DNA from: Albidovulum sediminis
GTDB lineage: Bacteria > Pseudomonadota > Alphaproteobacteria > Rhodobacterales > Rhodobacteraceae
NCBI RefSeq assembly: GCF_025380365.1
Contig: NZ_JAOCQF010000001.1
Coordinates: 1,600,245-1,664,244, forward strand
Direction of reading: 5' to 3'
Length of the DNA: 64,000 nt
In this document: piece after piece, positions 1 through 7,013 of the stretch
Position numbering within the stretch: the stretch's first letter is position 1
Layout of the letters: every line of letters begins with the position of its first letter
Notes under the pieces: generated by a model
Database searches by the model: none
What the model was told of the DNA's origin: nothing
Seen by the model: only the letters and a program-made list of their open reading frames with translations
Program-made: the position numbers and the translations under genes

Positions 1-543
1 GGCCTGAAGCGCGCGGTTCTCGAAGGCGCGCACCTCGGCGATCACGCTCTGGCGCAGCTTGTCGGCGTCCATGTGCTGGGCGCGGTTGCGGATGCGCCCG
101 ATCAGCGAAAACAACGTCGCGGCGCAGGCGTTGAGCGTGTTGAGCCCGGTCATCGACAGGGCCATCGCCGCCTCTCCGTCCGCGTCGGGACGCGGGCCGG
201 GTGCAGCGGCGGGCTGTGCATGCTGGGGCACGCCGTAGGACATCGGATCGGCCATCGCGTCCTGCCCAGGTGCCGCGGCCTGCGGGGGCTGCGGCTGGCC
301 CGGATAGGCGCCCTGCGGGGGATAGCCAGGTTGCGGCGGATAGCCCGGCGCAGGGGGGTAGCCGGCCTGTGGCGGGTAGCCGGGCGGGGGGGGATAGCCC
401 GGCTGCGGCGGATAGCCCGGTTGCGGCGGATAGCCCGGCGGTGTCGGTGCGGCACCGCCCGCCGGCCGGCGGCCGCCGGGGTTCGGCCGGATCACCGTCC
501 GTTCGTTGTCGTTGGGTTCGGCAAAGGGATCCTTGTTCGACAT
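1..543 (-). CDS. tssL: TssL (DotU/IcmH-like) T6SS membrane complex protein, partial
   Basis: T6SS inner-membrane protein that, with TssM, anchors the baseplate. Only the first 181 codons are in the window; the C-terminal part lies beyond base 1. The ATG at 541-543 follows tssK by 18 bases. The N-terminus (MSNKDPFAEPNDNERTVIRP) is typical of the long-form TssL found next to TssK and TagH. A Pro/Tyr-rich segment with seven GYPP-containing hexapeptide units follows at about residues 35-82. From about residue 128 (ALSMTGLNTLNACAATLFSL) the DotU cytoplasmic domain begins. The single transmembrane helix and any peptidoglycan-binding OmpA-type domain cannot be checked here. Identity rests on the N-terminal signature plus its place after tssK. 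Confidence 0.85.
   Translation of the reverse strand, partial: MSNKDPFAEPNDNERTVIRPNPGGRRPAGGAAPTPPGYPPQPGYPPQPGYPPPPGYPPQAGYPPAPGYPPQPGYPPQGAYPGQPQPPQAAAPGQDAMADPMSYGVPQHAQPAAAPGPRPDADGEAAMALSMTGLNTLNACAATLFSLIGRIRNRAQHMDADKLRQSVIAEVRAFENRALQA
297..440 (-). repeat. 18-bp repeats encoding PGYPPQ hexapeptides in TssL
   Basis: About eight in-frame 18-base units encode a run of PGYPPQ-like hexapeptides: seven contain GYPP and the last decays to GAYPGQ. The run sits in the cytoplasmic N-terminal arm of TssL. It is low-complexity, Pro/Tyr-rich and presumably disordered. The unit length is a multiple of three, so copy-number change would keep the frame. Confidence 0.85.
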
Positions 544-561
544 CTCGCGTCCTTCCCGTCC

Positions 562-1899
562 TCAGCCCTGACGGATCGCCCAAAGCTCCATCGAGAGCCC
601 CGGATACTCGCCCGACACATGCACCGCGATCCCGCCCGAGGTGGTCATCTTGCCCCAGTATGCGCTTTCGCCGTCCAGTTCGAAATAGACCACGCCCGCG
701 TGATAGGGGATCTGGCGCGGCGCCACCGGCAGCGGGCGCAGCGTGATCCCCGGCAGGGCGGAGTTCACCAGTTGCCGGATCTCCTCGACCGGGCCGATCT
801 TCGCATGGCCGGAGAAATGCCGCCGGATCGTCTCGGCCGGGACATCCGCCTTGACCGCCAGCACGAAGCCCGCGCGGTTGATCAGCTTGCGGTCGGCGAT
901 GACGCCGACGCTGATGCCGTACTTGCGCGGATCGAGCGGGATCGCCACCGCCGTCTGCTCGATGACCGAGGAGAGGTACTGCCTCAGCGTGCGGATCACC
1001 GGGTTGAAGGTCGAGGTCAGCTCGCCATGCCGGTAGGCCGGAAACTCCGGCGGGTGCTTTTCGCCCGCCATGAACGACGCCAGCTCCCCGGCCAGCGCCA
1101 CGCATTCGCGGTAGGCGCGTTCAGGGTGGATGTTCTCGATCGAGAGCATGTGGCGGAAGACCGGCAGCGCCCGGTTCACCACGGTCAGCAGGAGGAAGTC
1201 GGAGACATCCGCAACCCCCTTCGCCCCGCCTTCCGAGAGCCGCCCCGCAAGCGCCACCATCCGATGCGCCAGAAGCCCCTCGATCTCGCGCAGGAAATCG
1301 TTGAGCGGGGGCGCCGCGCGCACGTCGATGGCCGAGGCGATGAATCCCTTGTCCAGCACGATCTCGCGATCCGACCGCACCTCGATGATGCGCGCGACCG
1401 GGATCACCAGCCGGTCGGCGAGGTCATCGACCGCCAGCGCGAACGAGAGGCGCAGCTTGGCCACGCCGACGGTGGCGGCCTTGCGGTCGCGCCCCATCGA
1501 GTCCATCACCTCGACCTCCGCGGGCTTGTAGCGGCTGGCGGACTGGTCTGCGCCGGACAGGTCCACCTCGATCGCGCCGGCGCGGCGGGACGGGACGGTC
1601 AGGTAGACGACGCAGTCCTTCACCGACTCGGGCACCTCGAGCGCGACGGGATGATCCTCGACCTGCGGCACGCGGAAGATCGCGCCATCGGGCGTGATGC
1701 CCGAACAGGTTCGGATCGCGAACTTGCCGATCTTGAGAAGCTCGTCATCGATCTCAAGCGTCGAGCAGCCCCAGACATAGGGCAGGACGCGCCGCGCAAG
1801 ACCGGACACCAAGGCCTCGGCATACCGGTCGGACTGCTGGAAATGATGCGGCTGAAGGAACAGGCCTTCGGTCCACAGAACCTTGCTTTCCCAGGACAA
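562..1899 (-). CDS. tssK: TssK, T6SS baseplate protein
   Basis: Trimeric baseplate component that links the TssEFG wedge to the TssLM membrane complex; cytoplasmic. The 445-residue product has the family length and opening (VLWTEGLFLQPHHFQQSDRY), and the C-terminal half carries the usual conserved segment near LDPRKYGISVGV. The start is TTG at 1897-1899; no in-frame ATG or GTG lies nearby upstream, and a GGGGAG motif sits a short way before it. An ATG slightly upstream is in another frame. The gene follows tagH after 63 bases and precedes tssL by 18. The TTG start may lower its translation relative to neighbours (inference). Confidence 0.95.
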   Translation of the reverse strand: MSWESKVLWTEGLFLQPHHFQQSDRYAEALVSGLARRVLPYVWGCSTLEIDDELLKIGKFAIRTCSGITPDGAIFRVPQVEDHPVALEVPESVKDCVVYLTVPSRRAGAIEVDLSGADQSASRYKPAEVEVMDSMGRDRKAATVGVAKLRLSFALAVDDLADRLVIPVARIIEVRSDREIVLDKGFIASAIDVRAAPPLNDFLREIEGLLAHRMVALAGRLSEGGAKGVADVSDFLLLTVVNRALPVFRHMLSIENIHPERAYRECVALAGELASFMAGEKHPPEFPAYRHGELTSTFNPVIRTLRQYLSSVIEQTAVAIPLDPRKYGISVGVIADRKLINRAGFVLAVKADVPAETIRRHFSGHAKIGPVEEIRQLVNSALPGITLRPLPVAPRQIPYHAGVVYFELDGESAYWGKMTTSGGIAVHVSGEYPGLSMELWAIRQG

Positions 1900-1962
1900 A
1901 CGCGCTTCTCCCCGCTTTCCATTGCCGGACCGGCCGGCCTTTTTACGTCGATCCGGACCGGG

Positions 1963-3612
1963 CTATTTCAGCCGGTCCAGCTGTTCCTGATAGGCGCGCG
2001 CGAATTCGCGCGCGAAAAGATCGTGGAAGTCGTTTTCCGCCTGATCCGAGATTTCCGAATACATCTTTTCGTAGACTTCCCAGTAGCGCGCCTTCTTGCC
2101 CTTGAGGAAGTCGCCGATGCCGCCGCCGCCCTGGATCTTCTCCTCCAGCGCCTTGGGGTCGAGCCGCTTCAGCACGCCCTTCAGCGCGGCCTCCATCCCG
2201 GTGACCATGGCGACCTCGTGCGCCTTGATGTCCCTGAGCGCCTGTTCGGTCGCGGCGGGCGCGTCGAGATAGCCCCGCGCGGTCGGCTTCACCATCGCCT
2301 CGATCGCCTGCTCGGGCGAGATGGAGAACTTAAGCGGGTTGTTGCCGCCCGCGCCGATCATGGTCTGGTTGATGCGGAATTCGCCCTTGATCGAGGTGCG
2401 CGTCATCAGAATCTCGCGGATCCCCTCGATCATCAGCTTCAGGACCGTGCCCATCCGGGTCATGGTGGCGGGAAGATCCTCGTCCCGGATCGTTAGCTCC
2501 GTCATCCCCATCGCGGCCAGGAACGCCTGCGCGAGCGCGGCATCGCCGGCCGACGCCGCGGGCGGTGGGGCGGGCGACGCGACGGGTGGCGGGGTGACGG
2601 CCGGGGCAGCTGGCGCCGGGGCGGATTCGGCCGGCGCGGTCGCCTTCGCAGACGGGGGTGCGGCGGGTTCTTCCCCCTCCTCCAGGAAAGGGTCCGAAGG
2701 GGCGGGCGCGACGGGCGACGCGGTCGGCGTGGGCGCCACGGGCGGCGGCGACGGCGGGGTGACAGGAGCGGCCGGGGGCGTCTCTGCTTTCGGCGCGGGT
2801 GCGGCGGGGGTCAGGAAATCATCGTCGAAGTCGGGGATCTGCGCGGCCGGCGGGGTGGCTGGCGCGGCGGGCGGCGCAGGTGGGACGGGTGCGGGTGCGG
2901 GCGGGGCCGTGGGCTTCTTCGGCGCGGCGGGGGACAGGAAATCCTCGTCCCAGTCATCCGGAATGACGGCGGCGCGGCCCGACGGGGTAAAGGCATCCTC
3001 GACCGAGGGGTTGTGGTATTTCTGCGCGGGCCCGTCCCATTCCGGCACGGGCGCGGGCGCCAGAAGGTCGTTTTCTCCCAAGGGCGGCAGCAGCGGGTCC
3101 TCCGGCTCGTGCCGCTTCAGCCCGCGCGGGCCGGTCGGCTGGGAGGAGCCCAGAAGGTCGTCCAGAAAGTCGCCCTTGCCGCTGCCGTGCGTGTCTTCCA
3201 GCAGCGCCAGCGGATCGGGCGCGCGACCGGCGTGGCCGTGCGACACCGGGCCATCGGCCAAGGGATCGGGGATATGCGCCATCGCATCCCGCTGCGCCTG
3301 CCCGAAGCTGACCAGAAGCTCATAGCCGCCCATGCTCAGGATGTCGCCGTCGTTCAGCGGCGTCGGCACGTTGCCGAGCGGCACCTTGCCATAGTTCAGG
3401 AACGTCCCGTTGGTCGAAAGATCGACGACCACGACGTTGCCGTTGTGATCCTCGATCACGCAGTGACGCTTGGAGATCATGCGGTCGGGATCGGGCAGGA
3501 CCAGGTCGTTCTCGGGACCGCGCCCGATGGTCAGGCTGTTGCCGCGCATAACCACCGGCTGCGCCTGGCCGGGGATCATGCCTGTGGACTGGAATCTGAG
3601 CGTGACTGCCAT
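1963..3612 (-). CDS. tagH: TagH, FHA-domain T6SS accessory protein
   Basis: FHA proteins of this family read threonine phosphorylation and control T6SS assembly after translation. The 549-residue product has an N-terminal FHA domain (residues about 20-100; GRGPENDLVLPDP, then SKRHC and STNGT). A long Pro/Ala-rich linker follows, with acidic DDWDEDF and DFDDDF patches (about 200-370). The C-terminal domain (about 375-549) is the conserved TagH/ImpI tail (FLAAMG, then KFSISPEQAIEAM). No PpkA-type Ser/Thr kinase or PppA phosphatase is in the window, so its kinase partner must lie elsewhere or be atypical. PAAR is 9 bases upstream; tssK is 63 downstream. Confidence 0.93.
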   Translation of the reverse strand: MAVTLRFQSTGMIPGQAQPVVMRGNSLTIGRGPENDLVLPDPDRMISKRHCVIEDHNGNVVVVDLSTNGTFLNYGKVPLGNVPTPLNDGDILSMGGYELLVSFGQAQRDAMAHIPDPLADGPVSHGHAGRAPDPLALLEDTHGSGKGDFLDDLLGSSQPTGPRGLKRHEPEDPLLPPLGENDLLAPAPVPEWDGPAQKYHNPSVEDAFTPSGRAAVIPDDWDEDFLSPAAPKKPTAPPAPAPVPPAPPAAPATPPAAQIPDFDDDFLTPAAPAPKAETPPAAPVTPPSPPPVAPTPTASPVAPAPSDPFLEEGEEPAAPPSAKATAPAESAPAPAAPAVTPPPVASPAPPPAASAGDAALAQAFLAAMGMTELTIRDEDLPATMTRMGTVLKLMIEGIREILMTRTSIKGEFRINQTMIGAGGNNPLKFSISPEQAIEAMVKPTARGYLDAPAATEQALRDIKAHEVAMVTGMEAALKGVLKRLDPKALEEKIQGGGGIGDFLKGKKARYWEVYEKMYSEISDQAENDFHDLFAREFARAYQEQLDRLK

Positions 3613-3621
3613 TCTTCTTCT

Positions 3622-3921
3622 TTATCCGCCCGTGAGCACCGTGAAACAACCCAGGATGATGGGTCCGCCGCAGCCGCAGGTGTCAGTGATGCGGGCGGCG
3701 GGAAGGTTGCAGATCAGCACCGTCCCCGACCCCTTGGCGATCGGATGGGGGGGGACTGCCAGGGTCATGTCGGTCGCGCGTGCCGCCGGCAGGCCGCCCA
3801 CAAGCACCGTGGGCGCGCAGGGCGGCCCGATCGGGATCGGCACCGGCAGGACCGGCGGCGGCGGAATCGACGGCGCCATGCAGCCGTGCAGGTCGGTGAC
3901 GCGCGCTTGCGGAAATCCCAT
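3622..3921 (-). CDS. PAAR-domain spike-tip protein
   Basis: Forms the sharp cone on top of the VgrG trimer and can carry or recruit effectors. The 99-residue product is almost only the PAAR fold: an N-terminal PQARVTD strand, a Pro-rich insertion (SIPPPPVLPVPIPIGPP), then two repeats with literal PAAR motifs (LPAARATD and LPAARITD). Conserved Cys and His residues near the C-terminus (DTCGCGG) fit the tip Zn site. No toxin domain is fused, so any effector must bind non-covalently. It lies between tagH and the 202-residue gene, in the vgrG segment of the operon. Confidence 0.93.
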   Translation of the reverse strand: MGFPQARVTDLHGCMAPSIPPPPVLPVPIPIGPPCAPTVLVGGLPAARATDMTLAVPPHPIAKGSGTVLICNLPAARITDTCGCGGPIILGCFTVLTGG

Positions 3922-3930
3922 CGTGCCCTC

Positions 3931-4539
3931 CTATGCGCCATCGCCGGCCGGCGCGGCCTGCCCGACCCGACCGTTGCCGCCCCGCGCGATGTCGAGCGCG
4001 CGGTCGATCAGTTCGTGGGCGTACTGCGGAAACCTATCAGACTGCTTCTTCAATGCCACGAGGTTCATGGCGAAGGCGCAGACTTCGGACGCGCCGACCG
4101 GCGCGGGATGCTGCGACAGCGCCCCTTCCCCCAATGTGCCGTCGCAGAACACGACCGCGTTGGCGCAGTGCACCGTGTCGTCGTCGACATCGGCATGGTC
4201 AAGCGTCGCGCGCGCCTTCTCGCGGTTCTCGGGCGAGGGCTTGAAGACCCAGGCCTCCGCCGCCGCGAGCGAGGGCGTGTTGTTCTTCGGTGCCTCGCCG
4301 ACATAGTCGCGCGCCGCAAGGCAGGCCCACCAGACCCGTTCGCGCGCGGGAAGCGCCACGGACAGAAGGCGGATCATGTCGAAGACCGCCCCCTCGGCGT
4401 CCAGCGCCTCCAGCATCGCCTCGACCGGCGCGTTGACGGGCAGCGTGACCTTGGTCTGCAGCTTGGCGTTGGCCATCGCCAACATGCGCGCTGCGGGCTC
4501 TTTCGGGATCTTCTTCAGATCTGCAAATCGCTTGCTCAT
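3931..4539 (-). CDS. Conserved T6SS-associated protein of unknown function (202 aa)
   Basis: Not assigned with confidence. The product is alpha-helical and cytoplasmic, with no signal peptide or membrane segment. It opens MSKRFADLKKIPKEPAARM and contains WWACLAARDYVG followed by an Ala-rich helical stretch, then a short Cys-containing part (VFCDGTLGEG) and a helical C-terminus. It may belong to a DUF found in rhodobacterial T6SS loci (DUF6931 is my tentative recollection). It lies exactly between vgrG (7 bases upstream) and PAAR (9 bases downstream). That is where spike adaptors such as DUF4123 or DUF2169 proteins usually sit, so an adaptor or chaperone role is my inference. It shows no adaptor motif that I recognise. 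Confidence 0.8.
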   Translation of the reverse strand: MSKRFADLKKIPKEPAARMLAMANAKLQTKVTLPVNAPVEAMLEALDAEGAVFDMIRLLSVALPARERVWWACLAARDYVGEAPKNNTPSLAAAEAWVFKPSPENREKARATLDHADVDDDTVHCANAVVFCDGTLGEGALSQHPAPVGASEVCAFAMNLVALKKQSDRFPQYAHELIDRALDIARGGNGRVGQAAPAGDGA

Positions 4540-4546
4540 GGCATCC

Positions 4547-6706
4547 TCAGTTGATCATCGTGATGCCGCCCTTGAGGGTCAGCATGCCGTCACCCTTCAC
4601 CGTGGTCATAGGCGACTTGGCCTCGAGCGTACCCTTGCCCTCGATGGTGACCATCGCGCCGGTGATGGTGATGCCGGTCTGGTCGATCTTGATCGAGTTC
4701 GAACCCACGGTCAGCGTGATCTCGGTCGCCGCCTCGATCGCGATGCTGCCGGTTGACGAAGTCTCGGTGATGTTGCCGGTGACGGTGAAGTCCGACTTGC
4801 CCTCGACCGTGACCGAATTGTCGCTCTTGACCGTCTCGGTGTGATTGCCGGTCACGGTTTCGGTCCGGTCCGCGCCCACCGTCCGCGTCACGTTCTGGCC
4901 GATGTCCTCGGTCTGGTCGGTCTTGATCGAGCGGATCTCGTTCCCGGTCTCGACGGTGAAGGTGCTGTCGCCCATCTTCACCGTCTCGGTCCGGCTGTTG
5001 TAGATGGTCTGGGTGAAGTCGCCGGGGTTCTTCTTCTCCATCCCGATGGTGATGATTGCGTTGTCCTTGATGATCTCGAAATAATCCTTCTCGGACTGAA
5101 GGCGCACGAATTCGGCGTCCTTCGTATCCTCGAAGATCAGTTCGCTGTAGGTGGTGTCGTTCCCGCTCTTGGTGCTGTGGGTCTTGATCCCGGTCTGGGT
5201 CATGCTGGCGGGCAGCGTGTGATCGGTCCGGGCCGACGCATGGGGCGGCGCGGTCTCGGAGGTCTTCGGCGGCATCGTTTCGGCGTGATAGAGCATGCCG
5301 GTGCAGATTGGCCGGTCGGGGTCGCCCTCCTCGAACATGATGGCGACTTCCTGTCCCACGCGCGGAATGGCGATGAAGCCCCAGCCGTTGCCGGTCCAGG
5401 GCATGACGCAGCGCACCCAGCAGGTGCAGGTATCGTCGGTGGCCTCGTTCCGGTCCCAGTGGAACTTGACCTTGATGCGCCCGTAGGTGTCGGTGTGGAT
5501 CTCCTCGCCCGAGGGCCCCATGACCTTCGCGGTGTGCAGGCCGCCGATGACCGGCCAGGGGGTTACCTTGGGCGCGCGGAACTGGGTGGCCTTGGGAATC
5601 GTCTCGAACAGGCAGCGATAGGAATCGATCTGGTCGTCGGTCACCTGCGCGCCGTCGCGTTCAAGCACCCGCTGCCGGGTCTGGTCGTCGTCATAGTCGG
5701 TCTCGACCCGCAACTGGTGGGTGGCCTTCGTCACCAGGAACTCGGTCTGGTCCGAGGTGCGCGGGTGGTTCGTCATGGTGAAGGTCGCGCCGGCCGCGAA
5801 GGTGCGCACGTTGCATGCCCCGCGATAGGTCTGGTGGCCGACGGCCTTCGCCTCGAGCGCGACCTTCGTGCGCCCCTCAGCCTCGTCCACGGTCGTGTGA
5901 TGGCCGGGGTAGTGATAGATCTCGTAGCTGTTGTGGTCGTGGCTGCCCTTGGTCACCGTCGTGACCTTCATCAGGCTCGCGCTTGGCGTCTCGAAGTTGT
6001 AGTCGGTCATCGCCACGCTGCCCGCCACCACCGCCTCGCTTGGCGCCCATTCGAAGATGTGGTCGTTCGCGCGCCGGTAGGCTTTCTCGCGGAAGTGGAA
6101 CTCGATGCTGGCCGCGCCGGGAACCGCCGAATGGGCCCCCACGCCGTCGGCCAGAACGAGCGTGTCGACCGTTCCCGAATAGGTGAAGAAGAAGTAGATG
6201 CCTTCCTCCTCCATCAGGCGGCAGATGAAGTCGTAATCGCTTTCGCCGTACTGAACGCAGTAGACGCGTTCGGTGTAGGTGCCCGACAGCGAATCCGTGA
6301 TGTCGGTGAACCCGGCATCCGACAGGACCTGCTTGACGATGTCGGGCGTCGTCATGTTCTGGAAGATGCGGTTGTTCTTGCCGAGCGTCAGGAACCACAG
6401 CCGCGGGCGCACCTTGGCCTCGAAATGGCCGAACCCCTGATAAAGCCCAAGGAAGCGCACCGAAACGCAGGTGCCGATGAACTTCCGTTCGCTGTCATCC
6501 TGCGCCTTGACGAAGAGCGTGAAGGTGCTGCCCGCCACGGTCGCAAGGTCGAGCGCGCGGTCCTTGGCCAGAAACTCCACCGTAGTGTCCATGATCCTGC
6601 TCAACCCTTCCTCGACCACCGCCGACTTCAGGAAGACGTTGGTGTCCGCGAAAGAACACTCCATCCGGACCATCCGGCCCTCGAACTTGGTATCGGGTTC
6701 AGTCAT
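4547..6706 (-). CDS. vgrG: VgrG (TssI) spike protein
   Basis: Trimeric needle spike fired on the Hcp tube. I place the start at the ATG at 6704-6706 (MTEPDTKFEGRM), preceded by AGGAGG at 6714-6719, giving 719 residues. Domains run in order: gp27-like hub (about 10-370, including the YGESDYDFICRLMEEEGIYFFF motif); gp5 OB-fold (about 400-490, TDTYGRIKVKFHWDR and AIPRVGQEVAIMFEEGDPDRP); then a Thr/Val-rich beta-prism with repeats such as TETVTGNHTETVKS running to the C-terminus. No extra effector domain follows the beta-prism, so this is a structural, not evolved, VgrG. Confidence 0.97.
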   Translation of the reverse strand: MTEPDTKFEGRMVRMECSFADTNVFLKSAVVEEGLSRIMDTTVEFLAKDRALDLATVAGSTFTLFVKAQDDSERKFIGTCVSVRFLGLYQGFGHFEAKVRPRLWFLTLGKNNRIFQNMTTPDIVKQVLSDAGFTDITDSLSGTYTERVYCVQYGESDYDFICRLMEEEGIYFFFTYSGTVDTLVLADGVGAHSAVPGAASIEFHFREKAYRRANDHIFEWAPSEAVVAGSVAMTDYNFETPSASLMKVTTVTKGSHDHNSYEIYHYPGHHTTVDEAEGRTKVALEAKAVGHQTYRGACNVRTFAAGATFTMTNHPRTSDQTEFLVTKATHQLRVETDYDDDQTRQRVLERDGAQVTDDQIDSYRCLFETIPKATQFRAPKVTPWPVIGGLHTAKVMGPSGEEIHTDTYGRIKVKFHWDRNEATDDTCTCWVRCVMPWTGNGWGFIAIPRVGQEVAIMFEEGDPDRPICTGMLYHAETMPPKTSETAPPHASARTDHTLPASMTQTGIKTHSTKSGNDTTYSELIFEDTKDAEFVRLQSEKDYFEIIKDNAIITIGMEKKNPGDFTQTIYNSRTETVKMGDSTFTVETGNEIRSIKTDQTEDIGQNVTRTVGADRTETVTGNHTETVKSDNSVTVEGKSDFTVTGNITETSSTGSIAIEAATEITLTVGSNSIKIDQTGITITGAMVTIEGKGTLEAKSPMTTVKGDGMLTLKGGITMIN

Positions 6707-6734
6707 CCCAGATCCTCCTGCCGTGGCGTCCCGA

Positions 6735-7013
6735 TCACTCGATCGGCGGTTCGCAGTCCAAAAGGTGGCCATCGCGGCGCAGGCGCGCGACGATGTCGGG
6801 GTTGATGCCCCAGAAATCGGTCATCGACTGATCGGCGCCCAGGTAGGCGCGCAGGGCGAAGTGGTTCGCGAACTGGTAGCAGATCACCGGCGTCGGGAAG
6901 AACCCGCCGCCCATCAGCATCGGGTTTAGGTATTCCTCACCCTGCGAAAGCCAGTAGGTCTCGCCGATCTGCAAAAGCACCATGCGCGGTTCCGGTCCGC
7001 TTGCGTCGGTCAT
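6735..7013 (-). CDS. Small unknown T6SS operon protein (92 aa)
   Basis: Not recognised. The ATG at 7011-7013 overlaps the TGA of the sheath chimera (ATGA), implying translational coupling; a GTG one codon upstream is the alternative. The 92-residue product is aromatic-rich, with no signal peptide or membrane helix (ETYWLSQGEEYLNPMLMGGG, then CYQFANHFALRAYLG). It ends 28 bases before vgrG. Size and tight coupling suggest a partner of the chimera or of the spike, but nothing in the sequence proves it. Confidence 0.75.
   Translation of the reverse strand: MTDASGPEPRMVLLQIGETYWLSQGEEYLNPMLMGGGFFPTPVICYQFANHFALRAYLGADQSMTDFWGINPDIVARLRRDGHLLDCEPPIE

Noticed and set aside
73-2496. 807-codon open frame on the plus strand opposite tssL-tssK-tagH
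   Set aside because: Arg/Gly/Asp-rich translation without domains; it is the antisense shadow of well-recognised T6SS genes in GC-rich DNA.
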